32,613 nt of DNA from Verrucomicrobiota bacterium (lineage in GTDB: Bacteria > Verrucomicrobiota > Verrucomicrobiia > JAWXBN01), in contig JAWXBN010000010.1 in NCBI GenBank assembly GCA_034440155.1, forward strand, positions 1-32,613, in the 5' to 3' direction. Shown here piece after piece: positions 9,166-17,714 of the stretch. The position numbers and the translations under genes were made by a program. The number at the start of each line of letters is the position of its first letter. The first letter of the stretch is position 1. The notes beneath the pieces were generated by a model. It was not told where the DNA came from and made no database searches. It worked only from the letters and a program-made list of their open reading frames with translations.

Positions 9166-10590
9166 ATGAAAAAAGCACTGAAAATTATTGCGATTCTTAT
9201 TCTTGTATTGCTGATCGCAATTGCGGGGTTCGGAGTGTGGGCGTATTCCTACCTGACCTCAAATCAGTTTAAACAAATGATTGTGGATAAAACCAGCGAG
9301 GCGCTGGGTGTCAAAGTCACGGTGGAAAGCTTAAAGTTTTCGATTTTCAGCGGGTTCCAGCTTAAGGGAGTTAAAATCGCCAATCCACCGGGCTCTCGGA
9401 ATCCAGATTTTTTTCAAGCTGATTCTTTCGAGCTTAATTATAATTGGCGGGCGTTACTGGATAAGAAACTCGAGATTAATGACGTGAGTGTTCAAAAACC
9501 AATCATTAGCGTGGAGCAACTTGCTTCAGGACAATGGATTTTCCCAGGGATGAACCGCCTGCCGCATGCTCCCGAAGGCCAAGCCTCAGGATCAGGGGAT
9601 ACACAAATGACTCAAGCTCCTCAATCCAGTCCGGTGACTATACAAACGCAGGATTCAAAGGGGATACCAGTTTCAGTTAAAAAATTCGAGATCCAGGATG
9701 GGGCCTTATCGATTTATGACATGAGCGGAGTGAGTCCGATTTCATTCAAAGGCATGACATTACATTCGAGTGTGTCGGTGGATAAGGGGAAAGCAGATTT
9801 AAAAGGTGACTTAAAGATATCCAACCTTGAGATCATCCGCTTGGGACAAGTGTCCGGAGTGGATTCGCGTTTTGAGCTCAAGGATGGGGTGTATACGATT
9901 TCAGAGGCATCCGCCACGTGTTTTGGGGGACAGATCTCCGGCCATGGGACTTTGGATATTAATCAAGTGGAGCAAATGCCCCTTGCCTTGGATATCAAAG
10001 GGAATGGTTTGGATATGAAATCACTCTTGGCGGCATTAGGCAACCAGACAGACCAGCTCAGTGGGAAACTCAATATAGAAGCACAATTGACGGCTCCGAT
10101 GACCCATCCGTTGGATTTTCAGGGAAAAGGTTATTTGGATATTAAAGAAGGAAAAGTCACTGGGGTTCCCATGCTCCAGCTTATCGGGTCGGTTTTTAAT
10201 ATATCCGAATTCCAGGAAATGAATCTTACAAAAGCTTATACTGATTTTTCCGCTGCAGAAAGGGTTATTACCCTCAGTAACTTGATCCTGACCACTCCCG
10301 ATATCCAGATTAAAGGTGGTGGGACGATTACGGTCGATAACCAGTATGACTTGAAGCTGGTTATGAATATGAGCAAAGGTCTTTACGAGAAAATGCCCAA
10401 TGATATCCGTGAAAAACTTTTACCCAATGAGGATGGATCCTTTACGACGCCGGAATTCCGTGTGTATGGCCCTCAGGACTCACTCAAAACCGATCTCTTG
10501 GACAAATTACTTGTGCAGGATGCCGCCAAAAAACAAATCCAAAAGCTGAATGAAAAAGCGGGTGATCTTCTTAAGGAACTCTTTAAGTAA
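9166..10590 (+). CDS. AsmA-family envelope protein
   Basis: AsmA-like proteins are anchored in the inner membrane and span the periplasm; larger relatives carry phospholipids to the outer membrane. This 474-residue protein begins with a single hydrophobic anchor (about 4-28). Next come the conserved chorein-like opening at residues 50-75 (EALGVKVTVESLKF, then GFQLKGVKIANP), a Pro/Gln/Ser-rich linker at about 130-160 and long stretches of beta-strand repeats. The C-terminal part (GKVTGVPMLQLIGSVFN, then ILTTPDIQIKGGGTIT) matches the AsmA_2 type. It leads an operon-like run with rsmD (17 bp later) and coaD. Its exact lipid or protein client is unknown. Confidence 0.88.
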   Translation: MKKALKIIAILILVLLIAIAGFGVWAYSYLTSNQFKQMIVDKTSEALGVKVTVESLKFSIFSGFQLKGVKIANPPGSRNPDFFQADSFELNYNWRALLDKKLEINDVSVQKPIISVEQLASGQWIFPGMNRLPHAPEGQASGSGDTQMTQAPQSSPVTIQTQDSKGIPVSVKKFEIQDGALSIYDMSGVSPISFKGMTLHSSVSVDKGKADLKGDLKISNLEIIRLGQVSGVDSRFELKDGVYTISEASATCFGGQISGHGTLDINQVEQMPLALDIKGNGLDMKSLLAALGNQTDQLSGKLNIEAQLTAPMTHPLDFQGKGYLDIKEGKVTGVPMLQLIGSVFNISEFQEMNLTKAYTDFSAAERVITLSNLILTTPDIQIKGGGTITVDNQYDLKLVMNMSKGLYEKMPNDIREKLLPNEDGSFTTPEFRVYGPQDSLKTDLLDKLLVQDAAKKQIQKLNEKAGDLLKELFK

Positions 10591-10607
10591 CAGTAATTTT
10601 AAAGTTT

Positions 10608-11201
10608 ATGAGAATTATCGCTGGAATCGCCCGTAGTATCCCCTTGTTCACCCCAAAGGATGATTCTGTCCGTCCCGCGATGGACTCCACTCGAGCAGCT
10701 ATCTTTTCGTCACTCGGTGATGCCGTTGTCGGGGCTGAATGCCTCGACCTTTTTGCGGGGACAGGCTCAATCGGCCTCGAAGCCCTCAGCCGGGGAGCGA
10801 GTACATGTGTATTTGTCGAAAAAAACAAGATGAGTCTGGGGCTTCTCAAGAAAAATATGGAAAAGACCAAACTGGAAGGAATGGTTTATCCAACGGATGC
10901 GGTGGCTTCGCTTGAGCGCTTTTCAGAAAAAGGGGCAAAATTCGATTTAGTTTTTGCTGATCCACCCTTTACCAAACGAACCGACCTGAAGAACAATTTG
11001 CTCTCAAATCCCGAGCAGAGGCATTTTGCCCGTGAGCTCTTGGAAAATAAATTTCTCCCGAAGATACTGAAGCCTGGGGGCTTTTTTGTATTGGATAGTT
11101 ATGATCATGACCGTTTCGAGGTTCCGGCACCCTGGAATATTTTCCGCGAGAAAGTCTATGGACAGGTGAGGGTGCGCTTTTTGATTTTGCAATCCGCCTA
11201 A
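10608..11201 (+). CDS. rsmD: 16S rRNA (guanine-966-N2)-methyltransferase RsmD
   Basis: RsmD methylates G966 of 16S rRNA in the assembling small subunit, using S-adenosylmethionine. The 197-residue protein starts MRIIAGIAR, typical of the family, and then has VRPAMDSTRAAIFSSL. The SAM-binding motif is LDLFAGTGSIGLEALSRGA (46-64). The catalytic motif is DPPF at 118-121, used by N2-guanine and N6-adenine methyltransferases. rsmD followed by coaD is a common pairing in bacteria and supports both assignments. No clear Shine-Dalgarno site precedes the ATG. Confidence 0.96.
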   Translation: MRIIAGIARSIPLFTPKDDSVRPAMDSTRAAIFSSLGDAVVGAECLDLFAGTGSIGLEALSRGASTCVFVEKNKMSLGLLKKNMEKTKLEGMVYPTDAVASLERFSEKGAKFDLVFADPPFTKRTDLKNNLLSNPEQRHFARELLENKFLPKILKPGGFFVLDSYDHDRFEVPAPWNIFREKVYGQVRVRFLILQSA

Positions 11202-11221
11202 ATTCATGCAAATTGCCCCCG

Positions 11222-11704
11222 ATGAAAAGAATCGTAGTTTATCCTGGAAGTTTTGATCCTGTTACCAACGGCCATCTTGATGTAGTCGAACGGGCCTCCC
11301 GTCTTTTTGACGAAGTGATTATTGCCGTGGCGGTGAATTCTGATAAACACCCACTTTTTACGATGGAAGAACGTAAAAAAATGGTATTGGAATCAACTCG
11401 TCATTTGCCGAATGTCTCGATTGATGGTTTTGACGGTTTATTGGTGGATTATGCGATGAAAAAGGGTGCCTGCGCTTTGGTCCGGGGGTTACGCGCGGTC
11501 AGCGATTTCGAGTTTGAATTCCAGATGGCGTTAATGAACCGCCAAATCCAACCAGCCATTGAAACCATGTTTTTGATGCCAAAAGATACTTATGCTTATT
11601 TGAGCTCCCGTATTATTAAAGAGATTGCTCGGTTGGGTGGTGATATAAGTGCTTTTGTACCTGCCCATGTAAAACAAGCAATTTTCGAAAAATACAACGG
11701 GTAG
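11222..11704 (+). CDS. coaD: Pantetheine-phosphate adenylyltransferase (CoaD)
   Basis: CoaD transfers AMP from ATP to 4'-phosphopantetheine, the penultimate step of coenzyme A synthesis. The ATG at 11222 gives 160 residues, the normal length. The protein starts MKRIVVYPGSFDPVTNGH, with the nucleotidyl-transferase TNGH motif at 15-18. Further family marks are the ALVRGLRAVSDFEFE substrate loop and the C-terminal SSRIIKEIARLGGD. A TTG at 11213 is in frame but would only add MPP. The 20-bp gap after rsmD contains one copy of the dispersed 9-bp word (11208-11216). Confidence 0.97.
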   Translation: MKRIVVYPGSFDPVTNGHLDVVERASRLFDEVIIAVAVNSDKHPLFTMEERKKMVLESTRHLPNVSIDGFDGLLVDYAMKKGACALVRGLRAVSDFEFEFQMALMNRQIQPAIETMFLMPKDTYAYLSSRIIKEIARLGGDISAFVPAHVKQAIFEKYNG

Positions 11705-11728
11705 GTGCGGCTGTGATGCCTCACATTC

Positions 11729-13144
11729 CTATTCGTTGATCCGGTATCCGAGATAACCGCGTTCCTTGATGATATTAGCGACTTCTGGAGGGACAGATTC
11801 TTCCCATCCATCCTTTCCTGATTGGATGTCCTTGAGCAAGTTGCGGGAGAAAATCTTCAGGTAGTCGGGGTTATATTTCTCGATTCCGACTATACACCCT
11901 TTTTTCAGGAGGTGGTTATAAAGGTCTTGGACACCAGCAGGAGCCTCAAAGCTCGCTGCAGTCACGAGTTTACCTTCATCATCCAAGTAGGGATACACAA
12001 AGACTTTAATATCGTTTTTGAAGAGGCGTCCGAAACTTTCTAGAATGCCCCCGTCCAGATTTTCATAATACTTTTCATCGAAGAGTTCATTCAGGCTTTT
12101 TGCGCCAAGGGTGATCCCGATGGGTTCTTTTGTGAAACGGCGCAAGTATCCAGCGAGTCGGAAATATTCAAAATAATTCGAGATCAGGACGGTTTTGCCG
12201 ACTGAGGCAAGCATGTCTGCACGGGCAAGGAAATCCTGGTAATCGATGGATCCATTATTCGATGTGGACATCAGGTTCTTCATGGTGATTTCCATGAGGA
12301 CGAGTTCCTGCTCTTGATTATGCGCCTGTAAGTCGGTGATGAATTGCTGGTGGGCTGAGTGGAGGATATCGATATTTGTGTGACTGACCGGGCGGAAACT
12401 GCCACGCTCCAAGATAATCGGTTTTTTGTAAAGGACCTCTGAGGGTTGGAGGACTTTACCATCGGGGGAGAACATCGCGGCATTGGTCAGGCCGATTTGA
12501 ACAAGTTTCAAGGACAAGAGGCGATGATCCACACCGTCGAAGATCGGTCCGGAGAACTCGATCATGTCCACCTCGGTCCTTCGGATGGAGAGGCTATCGA
12601 GAAGGCTTTCGAGGATAGTGTCCGGTGACATCGTATAGTAGAAAGCGGCATAGATGAGATTCACGCCCACGATCCCGAGGGCTTGTTGCTGGGAGAGGTT
12701 ATCCTTGTCCCACATCCGGACATGGAGGATGATCTGGCTGGGGGGAGCTTGGGGGATGGGTTGAAAACGGATCCCCATCCAGCCATGGCATTCGCTGTTG
12801 CCTTTATAACCCTTTGCCGCGACGGTATTAGCAAAAGCAAAAAACTGGGTGGTTGCCCCGCGTTTAGCTTTGAGGCGTTCGATATTGAGCTCGTACTCAT
12901 GGTCCAGCATTTTTTCGAGGCGTTCCCGACAGACGTAACGCTGTGCTTTCCCATAGATAGCGTCACTGACTGTCATATCATAAGCTGACATACTCTTGGC
13001 GACCGTTCCTGCCGCCCCGCCGACCTGGAAGAACCAGCGGACGACTTCTTGGCCAGCACCGATCTCCGCAAACGTACCGTATTTTGCCAGATCGAGGTTG
13101 ATATCCAATGCTTTTTGATGGGTGGTTTGAATCGCTCGTTCCAT
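11729..13144 (-). CDS. Conserved protein of unknown function (471 aa)
   Basis: I recognise the family but not its function. The opening (FAEIGAGQEVVRWFFQVGG, then AAGTVAKSMSAYDM, residues about 25-57) belongs to a widespread bacterial family. In databases, as I remember, it is often labelled nicotinate-nucleotide adenylyltransferase or TonB-dependent receptor. Neither label is supported here. There is no nucleotidyl-transferase T/HxGH motif, no signal peptide, and no beta-barrel or TonB-box pattern. The protein looks soluble and cytoplasmic. The N-terminal half contains HGWMGIRFQ, ILHVRMWDKDN and FSGPIFDGVDHRLLSLKLV; the C-terminal half is predicted alpha/beta. It is convergent with coaD and divergent from the next genes, so it is probably monocistronic. 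Confidence 0.85.
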   Translation of the reverse strand: MERAIQTTHQKALDINLDLAKYGTFAEIGAGQEVVRWFFQVGGAAGTVAKSMSAYDMTVSDAIYGKAQRYVCRERLEKMLDHEYELNIERLKAKRGATTQFFAFANTVAAKGYKGNSECHGWMGIRFQPIPQAPPSQIILHVRMWDKDNLSQQQALGIVGVNLIYAAFYYTMSPDTILESLLDSLSIRRTEVDMIEFSGPIFDGVDHRLLSLKLVQIGLTNAAMFSPDGKVLQPSEVLYKKPIILERGSFRPVSHTNIDILHSAHQQFITDLQAHNQEQELVLMEITMKNLMSTSNNGSIDYQDFLARADMLASVGKTVLISNYFEYFRLAGYLRRFTKEPIGITLGAKSLNELFDEKYYENLDGGILESFGRLFKNDIKVFVYPYLDDEGKLVTAASFEAPAGVQDLYNHLLKKGCIVGIEKYNPDYLKIFSRNLLKDIQSGKDGWEESVPPEVANIIKERGYLGYRINE

Positions 13145-13172
13145 AATGATCAGAGTAAAATTGAGTTGAGTA

Positions 13173-13188
13173 AATAATACATATTATT
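13173..13188. promoter_or_regulatory. AT-rich dyad between divergent genes
   Basis: AATAATA and TATTATT form a perfect inverted repeat around a CA centre, 29 bp upstream of the 471-residue gene (minus strand) and upstream of the small membrane protein (plus strand). It could serve as overlapping -10 elements or as an operator; AT-rich dyads also arise easily by chance. Confidence 0.3.
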
Positions 13189-13300
13189 ACAAGAAACCTT
13201 TTCAAGGAAAACAATTCAGTTTAGAAGGAAATTCGTGCAACGGTTCAGAAAATTTCCGGGTATTTCCCAAAATGCTAACAATGGCCTTTTCGGCGGTAAA

Positions 13301-13567
13301 ATGATTAAGGTCAACGGCACTTGGGGTTGCCTCCTCCTTTTTTTCCTCTGGCCCCTCATTATTCTGGTTTTACTTGGGGTAGGACTTGTCCTTTTAATCT
13401 CATCATTTTTCCGTCGCCCGCGTAATTTGTATTCCTCCCGGCAGTCCCGTCCTACCCAAGGGCAAGGGGATGTGATCGATGTCGAAGTCATCCGTGTGGA
13501 TGACGAGATGCCCAGTGCGAAAACGATCACAATTGAAATGCCCGAGAATGACGATACTCGCAAATAG
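13301..13567 (+). CDS. Small single-pass membrane protein, unknown function
   Basis: Starting at the ATG at 13301 gives 88 residues. One long hydrophobic segment spans about residues 9-32, followed by basic residues (FFRRPRNLY) and then an acidic, polar tail ending in PENDDTRK. By the positive-inside rule the tail is cytoplasmic. I know no family for it. A GTG start at 13235 in the same frame is possible: it has a better-placed AAGGAA and would add 22 residues. It lies 48 bp before the holin-like gene, and the two probably share a transcript. Confidence 0.6.
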   Translation: MIKVNGTWGCLLLFFLWPLIILVLLGVGLVLLISSFFRRPRNLYSSRQSRPTQGQGDVIDVEVIRVDDEMPSAKTITIEMPENDDTRK

Positions 13568-13615
13568 GGTGAGAAAGCATTGTGTTCCTCGTCATCATCC
13601 TGTAAAAAACAAGGC

Positions 13616-13957
13616 ATGGTAAAAATATTATTTCATTGGTTGGTTACGGCTGTCGGGGTCTGGGTCGCTGCTTACTTAGTTCGTGGGATTTCCTATGATT
13701 CCACGACGGCCCTCGTGATAGCCGCCTTGATCTTGGGGGTGCTGAATGCTGTTTTAAAACCCATTCTCATGCTTCTGACCCTACCATTTATCCTGGTGAC
13801 TTTGGGGCTTTTCCTGCTGGTTATTAATACAGTGATTTTTTATTTACTCGGGTACCTGCCCGGATTCCACGTCGCGGGATTCCTCGACGCATTTTTGGGT
13901 TCTATCATCGTGAGTATAGTGAGTTTCTTCTTTTACGCCATTGCCAAAAAAGACTGA
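13616..13957 (+). CDS. Phage-holin-4-like (YvlD-type) small membrane protein
   Basis: The 113-residue protein is nearly all membrane. Four hydrophobic segments are separated by short loops containing GISYDS, NAVLKPILMLLTLPF and LPGFHVAGF. The LNAVLKPIL-LTLPF pattern is characteristic of the Phage_holin_4_2 (YvlD) family of housekeeping membrane proteins. Despite the name, these are not usually phage genes, and nothing here suggests a prophage. I preferred the ATG at 13616 over an upstream TTG at 13580 because the family begins at this point. It converges with tsaD with only 11 bp between them. Confidence 0.8.
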   Translation: MVKILFHWLVTAVGVWVAAYLVRGISYDSTTALVIAALILGVLNAVLKPILMLLTLPFILVTLGLFLLVINTVIFYLLGYLPGFHVAGFLDAFLGSIIVSIVSFFFYAIAKKD

Positions 13958-13968
13958 TCAAAATAGGC

Positions 13969-14982
13969 CTAGAATCCTAGATTTGGAGCGATGTCTTCAT
14001 CCAGGCCCGGTTTGATTCCTTTATCGGACAAGTATGAAGCCACTAGGGCGATCATGGCAGCGTTGTCAGTAGAGAAAAGGGGAGGGCAAAGGAAGAGTCG
14101 GATATTTTCACGGGCGCAATTTGCTTCAAAGAGGTGGCGGAGGCGGGTATTGCAGGAGACTCCCCCGGAAACTGTAATGACTTTGACCCCGTGATCCATT
14201 GCTGCACGAATGGTTTTCGAGACTAATACCTCGCAAATGGCTTCTTGGGCACTGGCGCAAATGTCGGCAAGGTTCTTTTGGATAAAGTCTGCCGGTTGTT
14301 TCTCAAGAAAATATCGGATGGCGGTTTTGAGCCCACTGAAACTAAAATGATAATTTTGATGTTTGGACAGGCCCCGGGGAAATTCAAACGCGTGCGGATT
14401 TCCTGAGGCACCGATTGTATCGACCATGGGCCCACCGGGATATTCAAGGCCGATTAATTTTGCGACTTTATCAAAAGCTTCACCAGCGGCATCGTCGAGA
14501 GTCGACCCGATTTTTGTGTAATCATCGGACGAACGCGTATGAAGAAGGAGGGTGTGACCTCCGCTCACGATCAGGCTTATATTCGGGAAGAGTGCCCCAG
14601 CTGGTATCTGACCCGAGAGAAGCGGGGATAAAAGATGCCCGTGTAAGTGATTGATCCCGATAAATGGTTTCCCGAGAGACAGGCTCAGTCCTTTGGCAAA
14701 GGATAATCCGATGAGCAGCGAGCTGGCCAGCCCTGGCCCCCGTGTCGCGGCCACCAGATCAATTTGCCCAGGCTCCATTTGTGTTTCCTCGAAAGCTTTG
14801 GCTACCAAGGGAGAGATCATTTCCAAGTGGGCGCGTGAAGCGATTTCGGGAACAACTCCGCCGTAAGGTTTATGCCTGAGTATCTGAGAGGAAACGAGAT
14901 TGATACGGACATTTTTTTCGGAGTCCACGATTGCAACGGATGTTTCATCACATGAAGTTTCTATCCCCAGTACATTACTCAT
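13969..14982 (-). CDS. tsaD: tRNA N6-adenosine threonylcarbamoyltransferase TsaD
   Basis: TsaD transfers threonylcarbamoyl from threonylcarbamoyl-AMP to A37 of ANN-decoding tRNAs, as part of the TsaBDE complex in the cytoplasm. The 337 residues match the family. It begins VLGIETSCDETSVAIVD, the ASKHA phosphate loop. The metal-binding pair is His112/His116 in NHLHGH. PGLASSLLIGLSFAK and the C-terminal TVSGGVSCNTRLR and FSTDNAAMIA motifs are intact. It starts 12 bp after the S41 protease gene on the same strand and is likely co-transcribed with it. Confidence 0.97.
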   Translation of the reverse strand: MSNVLGIETSCDETSVAIVDSEKNVRINLVSSQILRHKPYGGVVPEIASRAHLEMISPLVAKAFEETQMEPGQIDLVAATRGPGLASSLLIGLSFAKGLSLSLGKPFIGINHLHGHLLSPLLSGQIPAGALFPNISLIVSGGHTLLLHTRSSDDYTKIGSTLDDAAGEAFDKVAKLIGLEYPGGPMVDTIGASGNPHAFEFPRGLSKHQNYHFSFSGLKTAIRYFLEKQPADFIQKNLADICASAQEAICEVLVSKTIRAAMDHGVKVITVSGGVSCNTRLRHLFEANCARENIRLFLCPPLFSTDNAAMIALVASYLSDKGIKPGLDEDIAPNLGF

Positions 14983-14994
14983 GGGATAACCGGA

Positions 14995-16344
14995 TTATTT
15001 ATTCGCCGTGGAAGGAGGAACAGGTGTGGCAGTCGGAGCATTTGACTGAGTGCGTTTTGCGAAAATCTGGATACCCCGGATGACATCCTTAGCCCTTTCG
15101 AGCTGGGAATCATTAACCTTCTTTTTCGCCGGAGCCGGGGAAGCGTCCACTGCGACGGTATCTTCTTCAAAGGAGGGCATGCGTGAGATGATAAGGTCGC
15201 GCTCTTCCTGCTCGGTAATCGGAACAATGATATCCGGGGTCACCCCGTTTTCATGGATCACCCGGCGGTTAGGCGTATAATATTTGGCAGTGGTCAGGCG
15301 GATGGCTGAACCATCCTCATTAGGGAGTACACTTTGGACAGATCCTTTACCGAAGCTCGTTTCACCGACAACAACAGCACGTTTGAGGTCCTGGAGGCAT
15401 CCGGCCACGATTTCACTGGCACTAGCGCTGCCGCCATTAATCAGGATGGCCATGGGGTAATCATTATGTTTCTTGGTGCTTTTGGCCTTGTAAAGTTGTT
15501 TATTGGCTCCGTCACGACCTTCTGTCGAGACTACGGTTTGTTCGGTAGGGATAAACAAGCTACAAATATCCACGGCTTTATCCAAGAGGCCACCGGGGTT
15601 ATTCCTCAGATCGAGAATAAGTCCTTGCATTCCCTGTTTTTCGAGAGTTTCAATAGCTTTATTAAATTCTTTGTCTGTGGGATCATTAAACTGGGTGACA
15701 CGGATATAACCGATTTTATCATCGGATAAGGGGAACTCTTTTTTTCCGTTAATATCTTTGACGCTATCGACTTTGATGATTTCCCTTACTAATTCATAAT
15801 CTTGTAATTCTTTGGATTTCGGGCGGTAGATTGTTAGGGTTACTTTATCACCGGGTTTACCACGGAGTTTTTTAACCACATCACCGAGGGGCATGTTGTC
15901 GGTTGTTTTTCCATCGACCTTCATGATTCTATCCCCAGAAATCAGGCCGGCACGTGCGCCTGGAGAATCCTCCATCGGACTGACGATGACGATGGCACTA
16001 TCTTTAACACTGATGACTATCCCGAGTCCGATGAATTCGCCTTGTACAGATTCCCGCATATCCGAAAAAGAATCTGGGGTCATGAATTGACTATGGGGGT
16101 CAAGGGAGGAGAGCATGCCTTGCAAGGCCGAATAGATCAGATCCTGATATGTGACTTTATTTCCATCGACGTATCCCTGACGGACCGTTTCCAAAACCCG
16201 TGTAAAAAGCCTAATATTCGCATAACTATCATCTTTACTCGCGGAGTTATCCTCTACAGCACTGATTAAATTTAGCTTGAACCCCAAAAAGAGGTTAAGA
16301 ACAGTGATTGCTATAATAGCACAAGTGATCCGGGAGATCTTCAT
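14995..16344 (-). CDS. S41-family C-terminal processing peptidase (CtpA-type)
   Basis: These serine proteases trim or degrade periplasmic and envelope proteins from the C-terminus. The 449-residue protein starts with an uncleaved or Sec-type hydrophobic segment (about 6-28). An N-terminal helical region follows, then a PDZ domain at about 90-175 (GEFIGLGIVI, then GARAGLISGDRIMKVDG). The catalytic core uses a Ser-Lys dyad: Ser308 in SASASEI and Lys333 in FGKGSVQ, spaced 25 apart as in Prc and CtpB. The C-terminus is a low-complexity Ala/Pro/Thr tail, likely unstructured. It lies downstream of the squalene/phytoene synthase gene (63-bp gap) and just before tsaD. Confidence 0.95.
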   Translation of the reverse strand: MKISRITCAIIAITVLNLFLGFKLNLISAVEDNSASKDDSYANIRLFTRVLETVRQGYVDGNKVTYQDLIYSALQGMLSSLDPHSQFMTPDSFSDMRESVQGEFIGLGIVISVKDSAIVIVSPMEDSPGARAGLISGDRIMKVDGKTTDNMPLGDVVKKLRGKPGDKVTLTIYRPKSKELQDYELVREIIKVDSVKDINGKKEFPLSDDKIGYIRVTQFNDPTDKEFNKAIETLEKQGMQGLILDLRNNPGGLLDKAVDICSLFIPTEQTVVSTEGRDGANKQLYKAKSTKKHNDYPMAILINGGSASASEIVAGCLQDLKRAVVVGETSFGKGSVQSVLPNEDGSAIRLTTAKYYTPNRRVIHENGVTPDIIVPITEQEERDLIISRMPSFEEDTVAVDASPAPAKKKVNDSQLERAKDVIRGIQIFAKRTQSNAPTATPVPPSTANK

Positions 16345-16407
16345 GATGAATTTAACAAGTCACAATACCTTAAGATTCAATTAAATCCAGACTATTTCAG
16401 GAATATT

Positions 16408-17280
16408 TTACCTAAAAAAGAGGAATATCTTGGTGATGAGCCACATTTTGTGGAGTTTACCGAGAGACATATCCTTTTGGAAGATGGGAAAATTCTCTTT
16501 TTCAAGCTGTGTCAATAATTTATGATAAACAGCTCTCATTGATTCGGCAGCGACCATGGAGCGGCGATCTCCAGGGGCGAGATTGAGGGCGGCTTTTTGA
16601 TAATAATCTTGAGCACGGTCGTATTGGAACCGGGCTAATTCAAAAAATGCTGGGGATTCTTTAAATGACAGGAGATCGGATTCGGGATAACCCAGGCGGT
16701 TTAATTCCTCCGAGGGGATGTAGATGCGTCCATTCAAAGCGTCTTTTTTGATATCCCGGAGGATATTGGTGAGTTGGAAGGCCAAGCCTAAGTCAATCGC
16801 GTATTGTTTTGCACTTTGGTTACGATAACCAAATATCTCGATACTTGTCAGCCCGACGACAGAAGCGACCCGGTAACAGTATTGGTAAAGCTCGTCAAAG
16901 GTGGTATAGCGGTGGACTGTTAAATCCATCTCGACCCCGTTAATTAATTCTTCAAAATAATCACGGGGGATAGTAGGGAAATCGTGGAGCATGGATTGGA
17001 TATCTCGGCCCAGTGCGGTCTGAGCTTTCCCAGCGTAGCAATTTGCTATTTCACGGCGGCATTCATCAAGCTGTGCCTTTTTTGCATCGAGACTGACCTC
17101 GGGATCATCGGCGATATCGTCGACCACGCGGCAGAAAGCGTAATAAATCACCATACCCCGTTTGCGTTTTTCCGGCAGGAATGCAAAACAAAAAGCGAGG
17201 TTTGACCCGCTTTTACGGGTGATTTCAGAGGAGTTGAGTTCGAGGTAATTCACTTGGGGAGTCAGGTTAGGGGAAGCCAT
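16408..17280 (-). CDS. Squalene/phytoene synthase family protein (possibly HpnD)
   Basis: Enzymes of this family join two prenyl diphosphates head to head at the membrane surface. The 290-residue protein has both aspartate-rich motifs, VDDIADD (residues 53-59) and NILRDIKKD (about 174-182), each needed to bind magnesium-diphosphate. It also has GVEMDL and YCYRVASVVG between them. The length and the YCYRVASVVGL wording fit the HpnD/CrtB branch better than the longer eukaryote-like squalene synthases. HpnD makes presqualene diphosphate and CrtB makes phytoene; sequence alone does not decide here. No HpnC, HpnE, desaturase or cyclase gene is in the window, so the pathway must be completed elsewhere. 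Confidence 0.85.
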   Translation of the reverse strand: MASPNLTPQVNYLELNSSEITRKSGSNLAFCFAFLPEKRKRGMVIYYAFCRVVDDIADDPEVSLDAKKAQLDECRREIANCYAGKAQTALGRDIQSMLHDFPTIPRDYFEELINGVEMDLTVHRYTTFDELYQYCYRVASVVGLTSIEIFGYRNQSAKQYAIDLGLAFQLTNILRDIKKDALNGRIYIPSEELNRLGYPESDLLSFKESPAFFELARFQYDRAQDYYQKAALNLAPGDRRSMVAAESMRAVYHKLLTQLEKENFPIFQKDMSLGKLHKMWLITKIFLFFR

Positions 17281-17368
17281 GGGAGGACGGAAGTTGAAAA
17301 AAAGTCAAAATAAGATTAGATTTATCTTGTTCATACACACAAACGACTGATAACAATATTAGGATATT

Positions 17369-17689
17369 ATGCAAGCAACTCAACAAGCTTTTCAACAAGT
17401 CATGACAATGCTCTCCGACCAAGGACTGCCATTAACCAAAGCCCTCCGTATTTCTATCGAGGATGGTGGCTGTAGTGGACGCCAGTATGTGATGAAGATT
17501 GATGATCCCGGTGACTCAGATTTTGTCCTCACAAATAATGATGTGAAGATTATTATCGATCCCATTAGTCATGATCTGCTCAAAGACTGTATGGTTGATT
17601 ACGTGGATACCCTCTCCGATAGTGGTTTTAAAATTCAGAATCCTCTGGCCAAAAGAAGTTGTGGGTGTGGTAAATCTTTTGAGGCGTAA
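17369..17689 (+). CDS. Iron-sulfur cluster carrier, IscA/ErpA/HesB type
   Basis: A-type carriers accept Fe-S clusters from the assembly scaffold and pass them to apo-enzymes. The 106-residue protein has the three family cysteines, Cys35 in GGCSGRQY and Cys98/Cys100 in SCGCGKSF. The core fold (ISIEDGGCSG, then IIDPISHDLL) is also typical. AGGA 7 bp before the ATG is a fair ribosome site. It stands apart from any isc, suf or nif cluster in this window, diverging from the squalene/phytoene synthase gene. ErpA-like and IscA-like members cannot be separated with confidence. A weak 5-bp hairpin at its 3' end may terminate it. Confidence 0.9.
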   Translation: MQATQQAFQQVMTMLSDQGLPLTKALRISIEDGGCSGRQYVMKIDDPGDSDFVLTNNDVKIIIDPISHDLLKDCMVDYVDTLSDSGFKIQNPLAKRSCGCGKSFEA

Positions 17690-17714
17690 TCCCTGCTTTT
17701 TAGGGAGGATTTCT

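Noticed and set aside
13616-13957. Prophage holin
   Set aside because: The family name is historical; no lysis or other phage genes are nearby.
17688-17705. Hairpin at the end of the IscA-type gene
   Set aside because: Only a 5-bp stem and no T run; noted with the gene but not called as a terminator.
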